A stretch of DNA of 64,000 nt, from positions 372,001-436,000 of the forward strand of contig NZ_SZVW01000004.1 in NCBI RefSeq assembly GCF_007655005.1, given 5' to 3'. Positions 25,887-35,025 of the stretch are shown in pieces. The stretch is from Streptomyces tibetensis (GTDB taxonomy: Bacteria; Actinomycetota; Actinomycetes; Streptomycetales; Streptomycetaceae). Within the stretch, counting starts at the first letter, position 1, and every line of letters begins with the position of its first letter. The translations under genes and the position numbers were made by a program. Under the pieces are notes generated by a model, which saw nothing but the letters and a program-made list of their open reading frames with translations, was not told where the DNA came from and did no database searches.

Positions 25887-26858
25887 ATGACGGGACAGGA
25901 GACGGCCCCAGGGCCGAAACACAAGAGGGATCTGACGCGCCGTAAGGTCATCGTCGCGGGTGCCGGTGCGGTGGTCGCGGCGGGGGTCGGCGGTTCGTTC
26001 GCGGCGGGCGCGTTCGCCGGCGAGGAGACCACGACAGCGCAGGGCAGGACGGCCGGGACCTCCGGCGAGGCCTGCTACCGGTTGACGTCCGAGACGACCG
26101 AAGGCCCCTACTACATCGACGCGGACAAGCTCCGCCGGGACATCACCGAGGACCAGGAGGGCATTCCGCTCACCCTGCGTCTGAAGGTGATCGACTCCGA
26201 CACCTGCAAGCCCCTGGCGAACGCCGCCGTCGACATCTGGCACTGCAACGCGCTGGGCGTGTACTCCGGGTACGAGGCGATGGGCAGCGGGGGCGGTGGA
26301 GGGGGCGGTGGCGGCACGCCTCCCTCCGGTACGCCGACCGGGAGCCCCACGGGTGCGCCCCCTGGTGGCGGTGGCGGGGGCGGTGGGGGTCACGAGGAGC
26401 CCACCGACGACGAGCGCTACCTGCGCGGCACGTGGCGGACGGACAAGAGGGGCGAGGTCGTCTTCCGCACGGTCTTCCCCGGCTGGTACCAGGGCCGCTG
26501 CGTCCACATCCACACCAAGGTGCACGTGAACGGCACCTGGACCGCCGCCGGCTACGAGGGCGGCACGACCTGCCACACCGGCCAGCTCTTCTTCGACGAG
26601 GCGTCCGTGCTGGCCACGGCCGAGGTCGCCCCGTACTCCACCAACACCGCCACCCGCACGACCCTCGACGAGGACACCATCTACCCGGGCAACGGTACCG
26701 AGGGCGGGCTGCTGAAGCTGAAGTACAAGAAGGGGGCCATCGCGAAGGGCGTCGTCGCCACGCTCACCATGGGCGTCGACCCCGAGGCGACGCAGGACGG
26801 CACGGGGGACTCGGTCCAGCCGGGCACGTCGGCGTCGGCTTCGGCGACCGTGGGCTGA
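25887..26858 (+). CDS. Tat-exported intradiol ring-cleavage dioxygenase-like protein
   Basis: A 323-residue protein. The N-terminal TRRKVIVAGAGAVVAAGV is a Tat signal, so it is folded with its metal and exported. Dioxygenase motifs are ETTEGPYYID, VDIWHCNALGVYSGY and FPGWYQGRCVHIHTKV, giving the Tyr and His ligands expected for non-haem Fe(III); these proteins cleave catechols between the hydroxyls. Between residues 132 and 168 there are two poly-Gly runs around a Pro/Thr/Ser stretch, an unusual insertion right after the substrate strand. The exported form and neighbouring importer suggest breakdown of plant or humic aromatics outside the cell. The ribosome site is weak. Confidence 0.88.
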   Translation: MTGQETAPGPKHKRDLTRRKVIVAGAGAVVAAGVGGSFAAGAFAGEETTTAQGRTAGTSGEACYRLTSETTEGPYYIDADKLRRDITEDQEGIPLTLRLKVIDSDTCKPLANAAVDIWHCNALGVYSGYEAMGSGGGGGGGGGTPPSGTPTGSPTGAPPGGGGGGGGGHEEPTDDERYLRGTWRTDKRGEVVFRTVFPGWYQGRCVHIHTKVHVNGTWTAAGYEGGTTCHTGQLFFDEASVLATAEVAPYSTNTATRTTLDEDTIYPGNGTEGGLLKLKYKKGAIAKGVVATLTMGVDPEATQDGTGDSVQPGTSASASATVG

Positions 26859-26869
26859 CGCGTACTTGT

Positions 26870-26908
26870 GGGGCGGACGTGAGCAGGCAGGCCCTGACCG
26901 TCCGCCCC
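26870..26908 (+). terminator. Hairpin terminator after the dioxygenase gene
   Basis: A perfect 10-bp stem (GGGGCGGACG, 26870-26879, with complement 26899-26908) with a long 19-nt loop. Confidence 0.5.
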
Positions 26909-26940
26909 GCATTCACATACATGGACTTCTGTCCCACCCG

Positions 26941-27016
26941 TTGACCCGGAAGGCGGGCCTCCCTAAGGTCCCTTCGGAACGCGTACGTGATTGCTGTTCA
27001 TGTACGTGTACAGCAA
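26941..27016 (+). promoter_or_regulatory. Promoter and operator of the MFS importer
   Basis: TTGACC (26941-26946), a 17-bp spacer and TAAGGT (26964-26969) form a near-consensus sigma-70 promoter. About 20 bp downstream of the expected start, TTGCTGT (26991-26997) and ACAGCAA (27010-27016) form a 7-bp inverted repeat with a 12-bp spacer holding GTACGTGTAC-like symmetry. Its position would suit a repressor. No regulator gene is adjacent. Confidence 0.65.
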
Positions 27017-27027
27017 GGGAGACAACG

Positions 27028-28383
27028 ATGTCAGACGCCGCGACAGCGATACCCGAGGCCGAGCAACGGGCGGTGCGCAAGTTCCTGCGCCGCATGCTGC
27101 CGATCCTGGTCCTGATGCTGCTGGTCAACCAGATGGACCGGACGAACGTGGGCTTCGTCCAGGACGAACTACGGGCCGACGTCGGAGTCAGCGCCACAGC
27201 CTACGGACTCGGCGCGGGCCTGTTCTTCATCGGCTACGCGCTGTTCGAAGTGCCGAGCAACATGTGGCTGGAGCGGTTCGGCGCCCGGGTCTGGCTGACC
27301 CGCATCATGATCACGTGGGGTCTGGTGATCGTGGCGATGTGCTTCATCCACAACGTGTGGATGTTCTACGGGCTGCGGTTCCTGCTCGGCGTCGCGGAGG
27401 CCGGCTTCTTCCCCGGTGTGCTGCTCTACTTCACCCAGTGGCTGCCGGACTCCAGCCGGGGCCGGGCCAGTGCGATCTTCCTGGGCGGCTCGGCGACGGC
27501 GTACATCGTGACGGGCCCGATCACGGGCGCGCTTCTCGAACTGCACGGCGCGGGCGGCATCGCGGGCTGGCGCTGGATGTTCGCCCTGGAAGGCGCCTTC
27601 TCCATCCTGGTCGGCTTCATCGCCGGGTTCTTCCTGGTCTCCCGCATCCAGGACGCGAAGTGGCTGACGCCGGAGGAGAAGGACGCGCTGAGCGAGGCGG
27701 TGGCGCGGGACAGGGAGGTGCGTGACCGTGCCCCGTCGGTGTCGCGCCGGAAGCTGATCTTCCACCCGCAGGTGGCCGTACTGACCTCCGTCTTCTTCGC
27801 GATGGCGCTCACCGGCTACGCGATCACGTTCTGGCTGCCGAGTCTGGTGGAGGAGATCGGCGGGCTGTCGCCCTTCCAGGTCGGGCTGCTGTCGGCGATC
27901 CCCTGGATCTGCGCGGTGATCGCGATGTACACGACGAGCCACTTCACGGACCGGGCCCCCGACCGCCGCCCCTATCTGGCGATCGCCCTGGTCCTGTCCG
28001 CCATCGGCACGTTCCTCGCCACGCTGGGCTCCCCCTGGTTCGGCCTCGCCGCGCTCACCTTGGCGGCGGTGGGCGGCAAGTGCGCGGCCACCCTGTTCTG
28101 GCCGATGGCCCAGTCCGGCCTCGACCTGAAGATCGCGGCGCCGGGTCTGGCCCTGGTCAACTCCATAGGAAACCTCGGCGGTTTCGTGTCGCCGACCTTG
28201 TTCGGCTACCTGAAGGACACGACGGGGAGTACGAACGGCGGCCTGTACACGCTGTCGGCGGCGTCGATCCTGGCGGTGCTGGGGGTGGCGTTCGTGCGGC
28301 ACACGCAGCGTGGTGAGCGGACGGGGTCGGGCGGGAAGATCGCGGCGGTGACGGGGAAGCCGGCAGTGGGCGAGGCCCGCTGA
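27028..28383 (+). CDS. MFS transporter, anion:cation symporter (ACS) type
   Basis: A 451-residue, 12-helix membrane protein. It has the first helix with Asp-Arg (LLVNQMDRTNVGFVQDEL), the ACS-like LFFIGYALFEVPSNMWLERF, motif A as ERFGARVWLTR, and GVAEAGFFPGVLLYFTQWLP, all typical of importers for organic anions such as aromatic acids, tartrate or glucarate. The ATG at 27028 has GGGAG nine bases upstream; the longer frame from 26866 would include the promoter. Lying after the dioxygenase gene but with its own promoter, it may import aromatic products. Confidence 0.88.
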   Translation: MSDAATAIPEAEQRAVRKFLRRMLPILVLMLLVNQMDRTNVGFVQDELRADVGVSATAYGLGAGLFFIGYALFEVPSNMWLERFGARVWLTRIMITWGLVIVAMCFIHNVWMFYGLRFLLGVAEAGFFPGVLLYFTQWLPDSSRGRASAIFLGGSATAYIVTGPITGALLELHGAGGIAGWRWMFALEGAFSILVGFIAGFFLVSRIQDAKWLTPEEKDALSEAVARDREVRDRAPSVSRRKLIFHPQVAVLTSVFFAMALTGYAITFWLPSLVEEIGGLSPFQVGLLSAIPWICAVIAMYTTSHFTDRAPDRRPYLAIALVLSAIGTFLATLGSPWFGLAALTLAAVGGKCAATLFWPMAQSGLDLKIAAPGLALVNSIGNLGGFVSPTLFGYLKDTTGSTNGGLYTLSAASILAVLGVAFVRHTQRGERTGSGGKIAAVTGKPAVGEAR

Positions 28384-28450
28384 CCCACCCCGACTCAGGC
28401 CTGGGGCCGGCCTCCTGTGGAGGGGGCGGGCCCTTGCCGTTCCCGCCCGA

Positions 28451-29329
28451 TCACGCCTCGGCGAACAGGTCCTCCGCCGTGGTGGCCGTCAGGGAGCGGT
28501 CGAACCAGAGGGTGAGGGTGTCGAGGTCGGTGCAGGTGGTGATGCGGTCGCGGGTGTCCTGGGGGATGCCGATGCCGCGTTTCTCCAGGATGCTCAGGAT
28601 GGATTCGGCCTTGCCCTCGGCCTTGCCCTCCAGGTACGTCTCCTCGAAGAGGGTTCCCCTGCCCGGGAAGTAAGTGGCGACCATCTTCTCCAGCTCTCTC
28701 CATGTCTCCAGGACCGGAGTATCCTCCAGTCCGACTTCCAGCCATTCGCACCAGTACTTCGCCGTTGCCTTGTCGAACGACCGCATCCCGCGGGCCAGCA
28801 ATTCCACTATGGCGGCGGCGTTTGCGCTTTCGCTATGGACGACGGCCGAGAGTGTGGCCAGCGCCGGTTGCCGGGCTACGACGGACTCGTCGGTGATCTC
28901 CGGAACGTTGTTGGGGCCCAGCACGAAGGGGCGGGTGCTCTGCGTCGTCCAAGTTCGGACGCTGCACTCGAAGGGTCCGGCAGCCCAGGACGCGGTCGGC
29001 CGATTCTTGCAGACGGCGACGAGCAGCACGGGCATGCCGTACTTCGCGTGCAGGTGCGCCACGTAATAGGGCCAGCTGAACCCCTTGTCAGGGGCCGGAG
29101 CGGTCTGGGCCTCGACAGCGATGAGGAAGCCGTCTCCCTCGGACGGCTCGACCTTGAGCACCGTATCCACCCGGCGCTCCAGCGGCTTGATCTCCGTGGC
29201 GTCGGACGACAGGACCTCGATAATCGCCTTGGCGGGCGGCGGCAGACCCAATGCCTCGAAAACGGGGGTGAGAACCTCCGGATGGTCCTGGAAGATCCGG
29301 TGCGAGGTCTCATGGGTTGATGTGACCAT
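28451..29329 (-). CDS. Rpn/PD-(D/E)XK-like protein of unknown function
   Basis: A 292-residue protein. The N-terminal half has RRVDTVLKV, GFLIAVEAQTAPAPDKGFSW and MPVLLVAVCKNR, where the Asp and the Glu-x-Gln recall the restriction-endonuclease-like fold of Rpn-type proteins. The C-terminal part ends in a helical YLEGKAEGKAESILSILEKR element, as in many Rpn/DUF4351 proteins. These are related to transposase nucleases and can promote RecA-independent exchange in E. coli. Such genes occur scattered in Streptomyces. It lies in a short islet of unusual genes between the MFS and PH-domain genes. Confidence 0.65.
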   Translation of the reverse strand: MVTSTHETSHRIFQDHPEVLTPVFEALGLPPPAKAIIEVLSSDATEIKPLERRVDTVLKVEPSEGDGFLIAVEAQTAPAPDKGFSWPYYVAHLHAKYGMPVLLVAVCKNRPTASWAAGPFECSVRTWTTQSTRPFVLGPNNVPEITDESVVARQPALATLSAVVHSESANAAAIVELLARGMRSFDKATAKYWCEWLEVGLEDTPVLETWRELEKMVATYFPGRGTLFEETYLEGKAEGKAESILSILEKRGIGIPQDTRDRITTCTDLDTLTLWFDRSLTATTAEDLFAEA

Positions 29330-29483
29330 GTGTGCAAGCTAGATCCATCGGAGAGGAACGCATCGGGTGAACGAAATGCGTTCACTCTTTCGGGAGTGGC
29401 AAAACGATCCATCGTGCGTTCGCAGACCGGCGGCCGATGGAGAAGGTGACCGAAGCTGGGGGCCGAAGGAGAACGGGGGGCGT

Positions 29484-29903
29484 GTGGACGACCACGAGGA
29501 CCAGATCCTGGCCGACGAGCTTGCCGCTCTGGCTGCCTCTGTCGGGGCTTGGGGTGGCTTGACTCGTTTCGTGGCCAAGCTGATGAGGAAGAACGTGCAC
29601 GAGATCGACCTGGTGGTCGCCTTGCCGTTCGAAGACACCGTCGAGCGCGTTGCCCACGTGCTCGAACGAGCAGGGCGAAGGGTCGGCCCCGTGGTTGAAC
29701 GCGTTAGGGATCAACGGACGATCCGTGTCGTAACCGGAGGTGGCGCCGGCGGCATGAACCCTGTCGTGGTCACCGCACTGGTGACGAAGAGCGGGGCGTC
29801 CGACTCGCAGGTCAGGCTCCGTGCTGCTGCCAAAGAGGGCTTGATCAGGCAGCGGGCGGGCGAGCAGACCGCTACCCGGCTTGCGGCGTTGCTGGACACT
29901 TAG
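29484..29903 (+). CDS. Hypothetical protein in the 28-30 kb islet
   Basis: The GTG at 29484 gives 139 residues (start DDHEDQILADELAALAAS); AAGGAG and a G-run lie upstream. The frame is open from 29367, but the first 39 codons look like non-coding sequence. The product looks alpha/beta (VHEIDLVVALPFEDTVERVA, RTIRVVTGGGAGGMNPVVVT) with a charged helical end. No family is recognised. It is divergent from the Rpn-like gene and convergent with the next. Confidence 0.55.
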   Translation: MDDHEDQILADELAALAASVGAWGGLTRFVAKLMRKNVHEIDLVVALPFEDTVERVAHVLERAGRRVGPVVERVRDQRTIRVVTGGGAGGMNPVVVTALVTKSGASDSQVRLRAAAKEGLIRQRAGEQTATRLAALLDT

Positions 29904-29994
29904 ACCGTGGCGTGGATTGCCGGCTGCCGACGCGCGCATCGTCGCTGCGAACGCAAGCCCGAACACTCCGCGAATCCACGAATCGGATGCTCAG

Positions 29995-30561
29995 TCAGGT
30001 ATCGGTTCCTAACGCCCGCCGTGCGGCGACCTGGAACGCGACCTCCAGGGGCTTCTTGGCCTCGAACCCAGCCATGAAGTGCCGGTCGTGCTCCGCGAGA
30101 CTCCCAGTACCCTGCTGGATCGCGGCTTGAATCCAGATGCCAGTCGCCAGCTCCCAATGCCTCAGAGCTTCTCGCAAATCCTCAGCGGCCGCAGCCACAG
30201 TATGCGGGCCGGCCATGGTGACTGCCGCTGACGCGGCACTGAACTGAGTCCAGGCGTCGTGCACGCTGCGGCGGGCACTTGCCCAGTCTTCGACACCGCT
30301 TTCGCCGTGAAGTAGATCGGACGCCTTCCAGGCGGCATTGGAAAGTTGCTTCGCGCAGGTGACAAAGCCTGTATAGGTCTCGCGGCGCAAATCCGCGAGC
30401 CAACGCCTCTCCTCTGCGCGATGCTGAGCATCGAGACTCCGGAGCTGCGTGCTCAGGGTGAGCAGTCCTCCGCCTACACCGCCGGCAGCACCGATCACTG
30501 CACCAAGTATCGCTGCAACGCTGGCATCCACTCGGCACGCCCTCTCCGCCTTCGATGGCAA
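29995..30561 (-). CDS. Hypothetical membrane-anchored protein in the islet
   Basis: A 188-residue protein with one N-terminal hydrophobic segment (SVAAILGAVIGAAGGVGGGL) followed by a helical, charged body (RSLDAQHRAEERRWLADLR), suggesting a cytoplasmic domain tethered to the membrane. A GTG at 30531 is an alternative start ten codons in. Third-position G/C is lower than in neighbours, hinting at recent transfer. No function is recognised. Confidence 0.55.
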   Translation of the reverse strand: MPSKAERACRVDASVAAILGAVIGAAGGVGGGLLTLSTQLRSLDAQHRAEERRWLADLRRETYTGFVTCAKQLSNAAWKASDLLHGESGVEDWASARRSVHDAWTQFSAASAAVTMAGPHTVAAAAEDLREALRHWELATGIWIQAAIQQGTGSLAEHDRHFMAGFEAKKPLEVAFQVAARRALGTDT

Positions 30562-30589
30562 GACGAGGTCTTACCCAGGACTGACGCCT

Positions 30590-30955
30590 CTACCTCGCCA
30601 CGAACTGGGTCAGGATCGCCTGGACCTCGTAGATGTCGACGCCCTTGGTGAAGGTCTTCTCGATGGGGGTCGGGGTGCCGGAGATCCAGATCTTCAACTC
30701 GGCGTCCAGGTCGAACGTGCCCGCCGTCTCCACCGAGAAGTGGGTGATGCTGCGGTACGGGACCGAGTGGTACTCGACCTTCTTGCCGGTGATGCCCTGC
30801 TTGTCGATCAGGATCAGGCGGCGGTCCGTGAAGAGGATGGTGTCGCGGATCAGCAGGAACGCGGCGTGCACCTGCTCGCCGTGGCCGAGGAGGCGGGCGT
30901 AGTCCTGCTGGGCCGACTGCGGATTCACGGTGTGCGCGTTGCCGAACAGTGCCAT
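30590..30955 (-). CDS. Bacterial PH-domain protein (YvbH/DUF1696-like)
   Basis: A 121-residue protein that is one PH-like domain: an N-terminal helix (QDYARLLGHGEQVHAAFLLI), then RDTILFTDRRLILIDKQGITGK, KVEYHSVPYRSITHFSVETA, and DLDAELKIWISG. The pattern of FTDRRLILID then VPYRSITHFSVE is diagnostic. Function is unknown; PH-like bacterial domains sometimes act in envelope stress. It lies 165 bp downstream of metG on the same strand. Confidence 0.85.
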   Translation of the reverse strand: MALFGNAHTVNPQSAQQDYARLLGHGEQVHAAFLLIRDTILFTDRRLILIDKQGITGKKVEYHSVPYRSITHFSVETAGTFDLDAELKIWISGTPTPIEKTFTKGVDIYEVQAILTQFVAR

Positions 30956-31119
30956 GGTGTCCCCCCGTTTGGTTGTCCGGACCGTTCGGTCGGCCGGATG
31001 CCTTGCTCAATCCTACGAACAGAGGCCCTCGTAGGGCGATGAGCCTGGGGACGAGCCGGTCGGAGAAACACGTCCGCCCCCAGGAGGAGATCCCCCTAGG
31101 GGCGGGTGCGGGGCGGGAG

Positions 31120-32835
31120 TTACGCCGACTCGCCGCCGAAGCGCTCCTTGTACGACTCCAGGTCCTCGTCCGTGAGCTTGGCGAACAGCACCGGCGGGAT
31201 GGTGAAGGGGGTGCCGGCCGGGACGGAGGTGAGGGAGCGGGCCTCGTCCGCTGTGGCCCAGGTCGCCGTGTCGTTCTCCAGGGAGAACGCCTCGCGCATC
31301 TTCTTCGCCGACGTCGGGATGAACGGCTCGGAGACCACCGCGTAGAGGTGGATCAGGTTCATCGCCGTACGCAGGGTCAGCGCGGCGCCCTCCGGGTTGG
31401 TCTTGATCTCCAGCCAGGGGGCCTTCTCCTCCAGGTAGGAGTTGCCTGCCGACCACAGGGCGCGCAGCGCGGCCGCCGCCTTGCGGAACTGGATGGCCTC
31501 CATCTGGGCCTCGTACTCCGCGAGCAGGCGGGCGATCTCGTCGCCCAGCTTCGCCTCCGCCTCGCCGGGCTCGGCGCCCGCCGGGACCTCCTCGCCGAAG
31601 CGCTTCTTGGAGAAGGACAGGACGCGGTTGACGAAGTTGCCGAGGGTGTCGGCCAGGTCCTTGTTCACCGTGGCCGTGAAGTGCTCCCAGGTGAAGGACG
31701 AGTCGTCCGACTCCGGGGCGTTCGCCATCATGAAGTAACGCCAGTAGTCGGCGGGCAGGATGTCGAGGGCGTCGTGCGTGAAGACGCCACGGCGCTGGGA
31801 CGTGGAGAACTTGCCGCCGTAGTAGTTCAGCCAGTTGAAGGCCTTGATGACGTCGACCTTCTTCCACGGGGCGCGGGTGCCCAGCAGGGTCGCCGGGAAC
31901 ATCACGCTGTGGAAGGGGACGTTGTCCTTGCCCATGAACTGCGTGTAGTGGACGTCGGCGTCCGACTCCCACCACCAGGAGCGCCAGTCGCGGTTGGCCG
32001 GGTCCTGGTCCGCCCACTCCTTCGTGGCACCGATGTACTCGATCGGGGCGTCGAACCAGACGTAGAAGACCTTGCCCTCCGCGGCGAGGTCCGGCCAGGT
32101 GTCGGCCGGGACCGGGACGCCCCAGTCCAGGTCGCGAGTGATCGCGCGGTCGTGCAGGCCCTCCGTGAGCCACTTGCGGGCGATGGAGGAGGCGAGGACG
32201 GGCCAGTTGTCCGCCCGCTCGTCGACCCACGCCTCGACCTCGCCGGCCAGCACCGACTGCAGGAGGAACAGGTGCTTGGTCTCGCGGACCTCCAGGTCGC
32301 TGCTGCCGCTGATCGCCGAGCGGGCGTCGATCAGGTCCGTCGGGTCCAGGACGCGCGTGCAGTTCTCGCACTGGTCGCCGCGGGCCTTGTCGTAGCCGCA
32401 GTGCGGGCAGGTGCCGATGATGTAGCGGTCGGGCAGGAAGCGGTCGTCGGCGTTCGAGTACACCTGGCGGATCGAACGCTCCTCGATGAAGCCGTTCGCT
32501 TTCAGCTCGCGGGCGATCTCCTGCGTGATCTCGTGGTTCTGCGGGGAGGAGCTGCGGCCGAAGTAGTCGAAGGCCAGGCTGAAGCCGTCGTAGATCGCCT
32601 TCTGCTGGTGGTGCGCCTCGGTGCAGAACGCGTCCACCGGCACGCCCTGCTCCTTGGCGGCCAGCTCCGCGGGGGTGCCGTGCTCGTCCGTCGCGCAGAT
32701 GTAGAGGACCTCGTGGCCCCGCTGGCGCAGGTAACGGGAGTAGACGTCCGCCGGGAGCATGGACCCCACCATGTTGCCCAGGTGCTTGATCCCGTTGATG
32801 TACGGAAGGGCGCTGGTGATGAGGTGTCGAGCCAT
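31120..32835 (-). CDS. metG: Methionyl-tRNA synthetase
   Basis: A 571-residue class I synthetase that charges tRNA-Met. The HIGH-type motif is HLGN in [15 protein letters not shown] four-Cys zinc knuckle ([17 protein letters not shown]) follows at about 145-161, then catalytic strands with [20 protein letters not shown] and a KMSKS-type loop reading KFSTSQRRG. The helical anticodon domain ends without the C-terminal tRNA-binding (OB) extension of E. coli MetG, which fits the length. The start at 32835 ([15 protein letters not shown]) is clear. Confidence 0.97.
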   Translation of the reverse strand: MARHLITSALPYINGIKHLGNMVGSMLPADVYSRYLRQRGHEVLYICATDEHGTPAELAAKEQGVPVDAFCTEAHHQQKAIYDGFSLAFDYFGRSSSPQNHEITQEIARELKANGFIEERSIRQVYSNADDRFLPDRYIIGTCPHCGYDKARGDQCENCTRVLDPTDLIDARSAISGSSDLEVRETKHLFLLQSVLAGEVEAWVDERADNWPVLASSIARKWLTEGLHDRAITRDLDWGVPVPADTWPDLAAEGKVFYVWFDAPIEYIGATKEWADQDPANRDWRSWWWESDADVHYTQFMGKDNVPFHSVMFPATLLGTRAPWKKVDVIKAFNWLNYYGGKFSTSQRRGVFTHDALDILPADYWRYFMMANAPESDDSSFTWEHFTATVNKDLADTLGNFVNRVLSFSKKRFGEEVPAGAEPGEAEAKLGDEIARLLAEYEAQMEAIQFRKAAAALRALWSAGNSYLEEKAPWLEIKTNPEGAALTLRTAMNLIHLYAVVSEPFIPTSAKKMREAFSLENDTATWATADEARSLTSVPAGTPFTIPPVLFAKLTDEDLESYKERFGGESA

Positions 32836-32922
32836 CGCGGGCTGCTCCCAAGTCGCTACGTGGAGTGACGATCTCGTGGTCTCGGTCGTCTACGGAACCT
32901 TGAAATCGTAGCTGACACGGGT

Positions 32923-32966
32923 ACGCCGCCCGCCTCCCGTTTTACGGGGTGGGAAGCGGGCGGCGT
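32923..32966 (-). terminator. Hairpin terminator after the TerF-like vWA gene
   Basis: ACGCCGCCCGC-C-TCCC pairs with GGGA-A-GCGGGCGGCGT across a short loop containing TTTTA; one G-T-type mismatch. It begins 17 bp past the stop of the minus-strand vWA gene. Confidence 0.65.
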
Positions 32967-32982
32967 CGTGAGCGGTGGACGG

Positions 32983-35025
32983 CTACGGGCGCCAGTTCGC
33001 CAGTACGCCCTCGTAGAGCTCCGTGTCCGTGAGCTCACGGGGGGTTTCGCCGGCGAGGAAGTGGGACGTGTTGGGGGTCTTGAGCTTGCGGAGGTAGTCG
33101 AAGGCCTTGTTCTCCGGGTCTCCGAAGGCGACGAAGGAGAAGAAGACGGCGGGGTGGGTCTTGGCGGCGTCGGTGAGGGCCTGGGTGGCGGGGGTCTTCG
33201 CGTCCGGGGCACCGTCGGTCTGGAAGATCACCAGGGCGGGGGTGGTGGATTCCGCCGTCTTGTCGTGGTGGGCGAGGACCGCTTCCACTGCCGCGTGGTA
33301 GCTGGTGCGGCCCATGCGGCCGAAGCTCGCGTGCAGGTCGTCGATCTTGTTCTCGTGCTCGGTGAGGGTGATCTCGCCGGTGCCGTCGAGTTCGGTGGAG
33401 AAGAAGACGACCGGGACGGTTGCCTCGGGGTCGAGGTGGGCCGCGAGGGCGAGGGTCTGCTCGGCGAGGGCCTGGGCGGAGCCGTCCTTGTAGTACGGGC
33501 GCATGGAGGCGGAGCGGTCGAGGACGAGGTAGACCTTGGCGCGGGTGCCGGTGAGGTTGTTCTTCTCGAGGGTGGTGATGGCGGCCTTGTAGGCGGTGGT
33601 GAGGCCGGGGGCGTGCTTCTTGAGGGCGGTGAGGGTGAGGGCGGGGCCGGCCTCGGCTGCGGCCTCGCCTGCGGCTTCGGCCGTGTTCTTCTTCCCACCC
33701 GCACCACCCGTGCTGCTTTCGTCGCCGGGTGCGGGTGGCCCCTGCGGGGCGGTGTCGCCGTCGGCGGCCGCGGATTCGGGGGCCTTCTCGGACTTCGTCC
33801 CCTGATCGGCCTTGGCCGCGGACCCGGCCGCCTTCGTCTTGGCCTTCGGCGCGGCCTTCCGCGTGGCCTTGGGCTCGGCCTTCGGCTTCGCGTCGGCTGT
33901 GGGCTCGGCCTTCGGCTTGGCGTCGGCTGTGGGCTCGGGCTCGGCCTTCGGCTTGGCGTCGGCTGTGGGCTCGGGCTCGGCCTTCGGCTTGGCGTCGGCT
34001 GTGGGCTCGGGCTCGGCCTTCGGCTTCGCCTCGGCTGTGGGCTCGGGCTTGGGCGTCGGCTCAGCCTTGGCCGTCGGCTCGGGCTCGGGCGTCGGCTCAG
34101 CCTTGGCCGTCGGCTCGGGCTTCGGCTCCGCGGGGGTCTCTGCCTGCGGCTCGGGCTTGGCTTCCGCCTTCGTGTCAGCCTCCGCCGCTGCGTCGGACTC
34201 GGTCGTCGTCTTCGCGTCGGTCGTCGTCTTCGCGTCGGTCGTCGCCGCGGGCTCGGACTGCGCCTCGTCCGCGGGGCTGCTCTCAGGCTTCTCCGGCGTC
34301 GTCGACTCCGGCTCCTCGGCCGTCGCCGGGGCGGCTGCAGCCTGCTTCGGCTCCGACTTCTCCGCCGTGGCCTCGTCCGTCACCGCAGGCTCCTCGGCGA
34401 CGGGCGTCTGCGCGGAAGCAGCCTCCGCATCTGCGGCCTTCTTGGCCACGGGCGGCTCCGCCACGGCCTTCTGCGCCGCCTCCGGTTCCTCGACAGCAGT
34501 CGGCTCTGCGACAACCGCCGGTTCCTCAGTAGCGGCCGGCTTCTCAGCAGCCGCCTTCTCAGCAACAGCAGCCTTCTCAGCCGCCGCCGGTTCCTCAGTA
34601 GCGGTCGGCTTCTCAGCAGCCGCCTTCTCAGCCCCCGCCGATTCCTCAGCCCCCGTCGGCTCCCCCGCGTCCGGCCGCTCCGGCGCAGTGGTCTGCTCCC
34701 CCTCCGTCGAGCGTGTCGGCCTCGGGACCGCCACGTTGTCGAAGGCCGCCGAGACGAGGTCGTGTTCCCCGGAGTCCGACGTGCGGGGCTCGGGGACGCT
34801 TGCCGAAGGCGTGGGGTTCGGTTCCTTGGAGGGGGACGGGACCTTCGGGTCCGGGGCGGGGGGCGCCGGTGCGAGGGTGGCGTCGCGGCCGGTGTCCTCG
34901 CTGGTCAGGCCCTCGGTCCCGCCGGTCTCACCGGCGGCCGCCGTACGCGCCGCACCCTCCGCCTCGGCGGTTTGTGTCTTGCGGGATCGTCCGAACGCGT
35001 TCCGCAACCGAGTGAGAATGCCCAT
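32983..35025 (-). CDS. TerF-like vWA-domain protein with long repetitive Ala/Glu/Pro/Lys region
   Basis: A 680-residue protein. After a short basic N-terminus (GILTRLRNAFGRSRK), about 430 residues are disordered and repetitive: first AAEKPAATEE-type motifs, then tandem ADAKPKAEPEPT 12-residue units, then a Lys/Ala-rich stretch. The last 215 or so residues are a TerF-type vWA domain: KVYLVLDRSASMRPYYKDGS, ATVPVVFFSTELDG, MGRTSYHAAVEAVL, LVIFQTDGAPD. DxSxS gives the metal site. TerF-type proteins belong to tellurite/envelope stress modules. No other ter gene is nearby. The long tail may place the domain at a distance or vary in length. Confidence 0.82.
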   Translation of the reverse strand: MGILTRLRNAFGRSRKTQTAEAEGAARTAAAGETGGTEGLTSEDTGRDATLAPAPPAPDPKVPSPSKEPNPTPSASVPEPRTSDSGEHDLVSAAFDNVAVPRPTRSTEGEQTTAPERPDAGEPTGAEESAGAEKAAAEKPTATEEPAAAEKAAVAEKAAAEKPAATEEPAVVAEPTAVEEPEAAQKAVAEPPVAKKAADAEAASAQTPVAEEPAVTDEATAEKSEPKQAAAAPATAEEPESTTPEKPESSPADEAQSEPAATTDAKTTTDAKTTTESDAAAEADTKAEAKPEPQAETPAEPKPEPTAKAEPTPEPEPTAKAEPTPKPEPTAEAKPKAEPEPTADAKPKAEPEPTADAKPKAEPEPTADAKPKAEPTADAKPKAEPKATRKAAPKAKTKAAGSAAKADQGTKSEKAPESAAADGDTAPQGPPAPGDESSTGGAGGKKNTAEAAGEAAAEAGPALTLTALKKHAPGLTTAYKAAITTLEKNNLTGTRAKVYLVLDRSASMRPYYKDGSAQALAEQTLALAAHLDPEATVPVVFFSTELDGTGEITLTEHENKIDDLHASFGRMGRTSYHAAVEAVLAHHDKTAESTTPALVIFQTDGAPDAKTPATQALTDAAKTHPAVFFSFVAFGDPENKAFDYLRKLKTPNTSHFLAGETPRELTDTELYEGVLANWRP
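33870..34100. repeat. 30/36-bp coding repeats in the vWA gene
   Basis: Exact 36-bp units start at 33919, 33955 and 33991 and encode 12 residues each; 30-bp variants flank them. The array is in frame and codes for the Pro/Lys/Glu-rich linker, so changes in copy number would only alter linker length. Confidence 0.8.

Noticed and set aside
28424..28448. Bidirectional terminator between the MFS and Rpn-like genes
   Set aside because: GGGCGGG/CCCGCCC gives only 7 bp with an 11-nt loop; kept as a possibility but not listed as a feature.
30956..31119. Terminator after metG
   Set aside because: Only short G/C stems of about 6 bp were found, not better than chance in this sequence.
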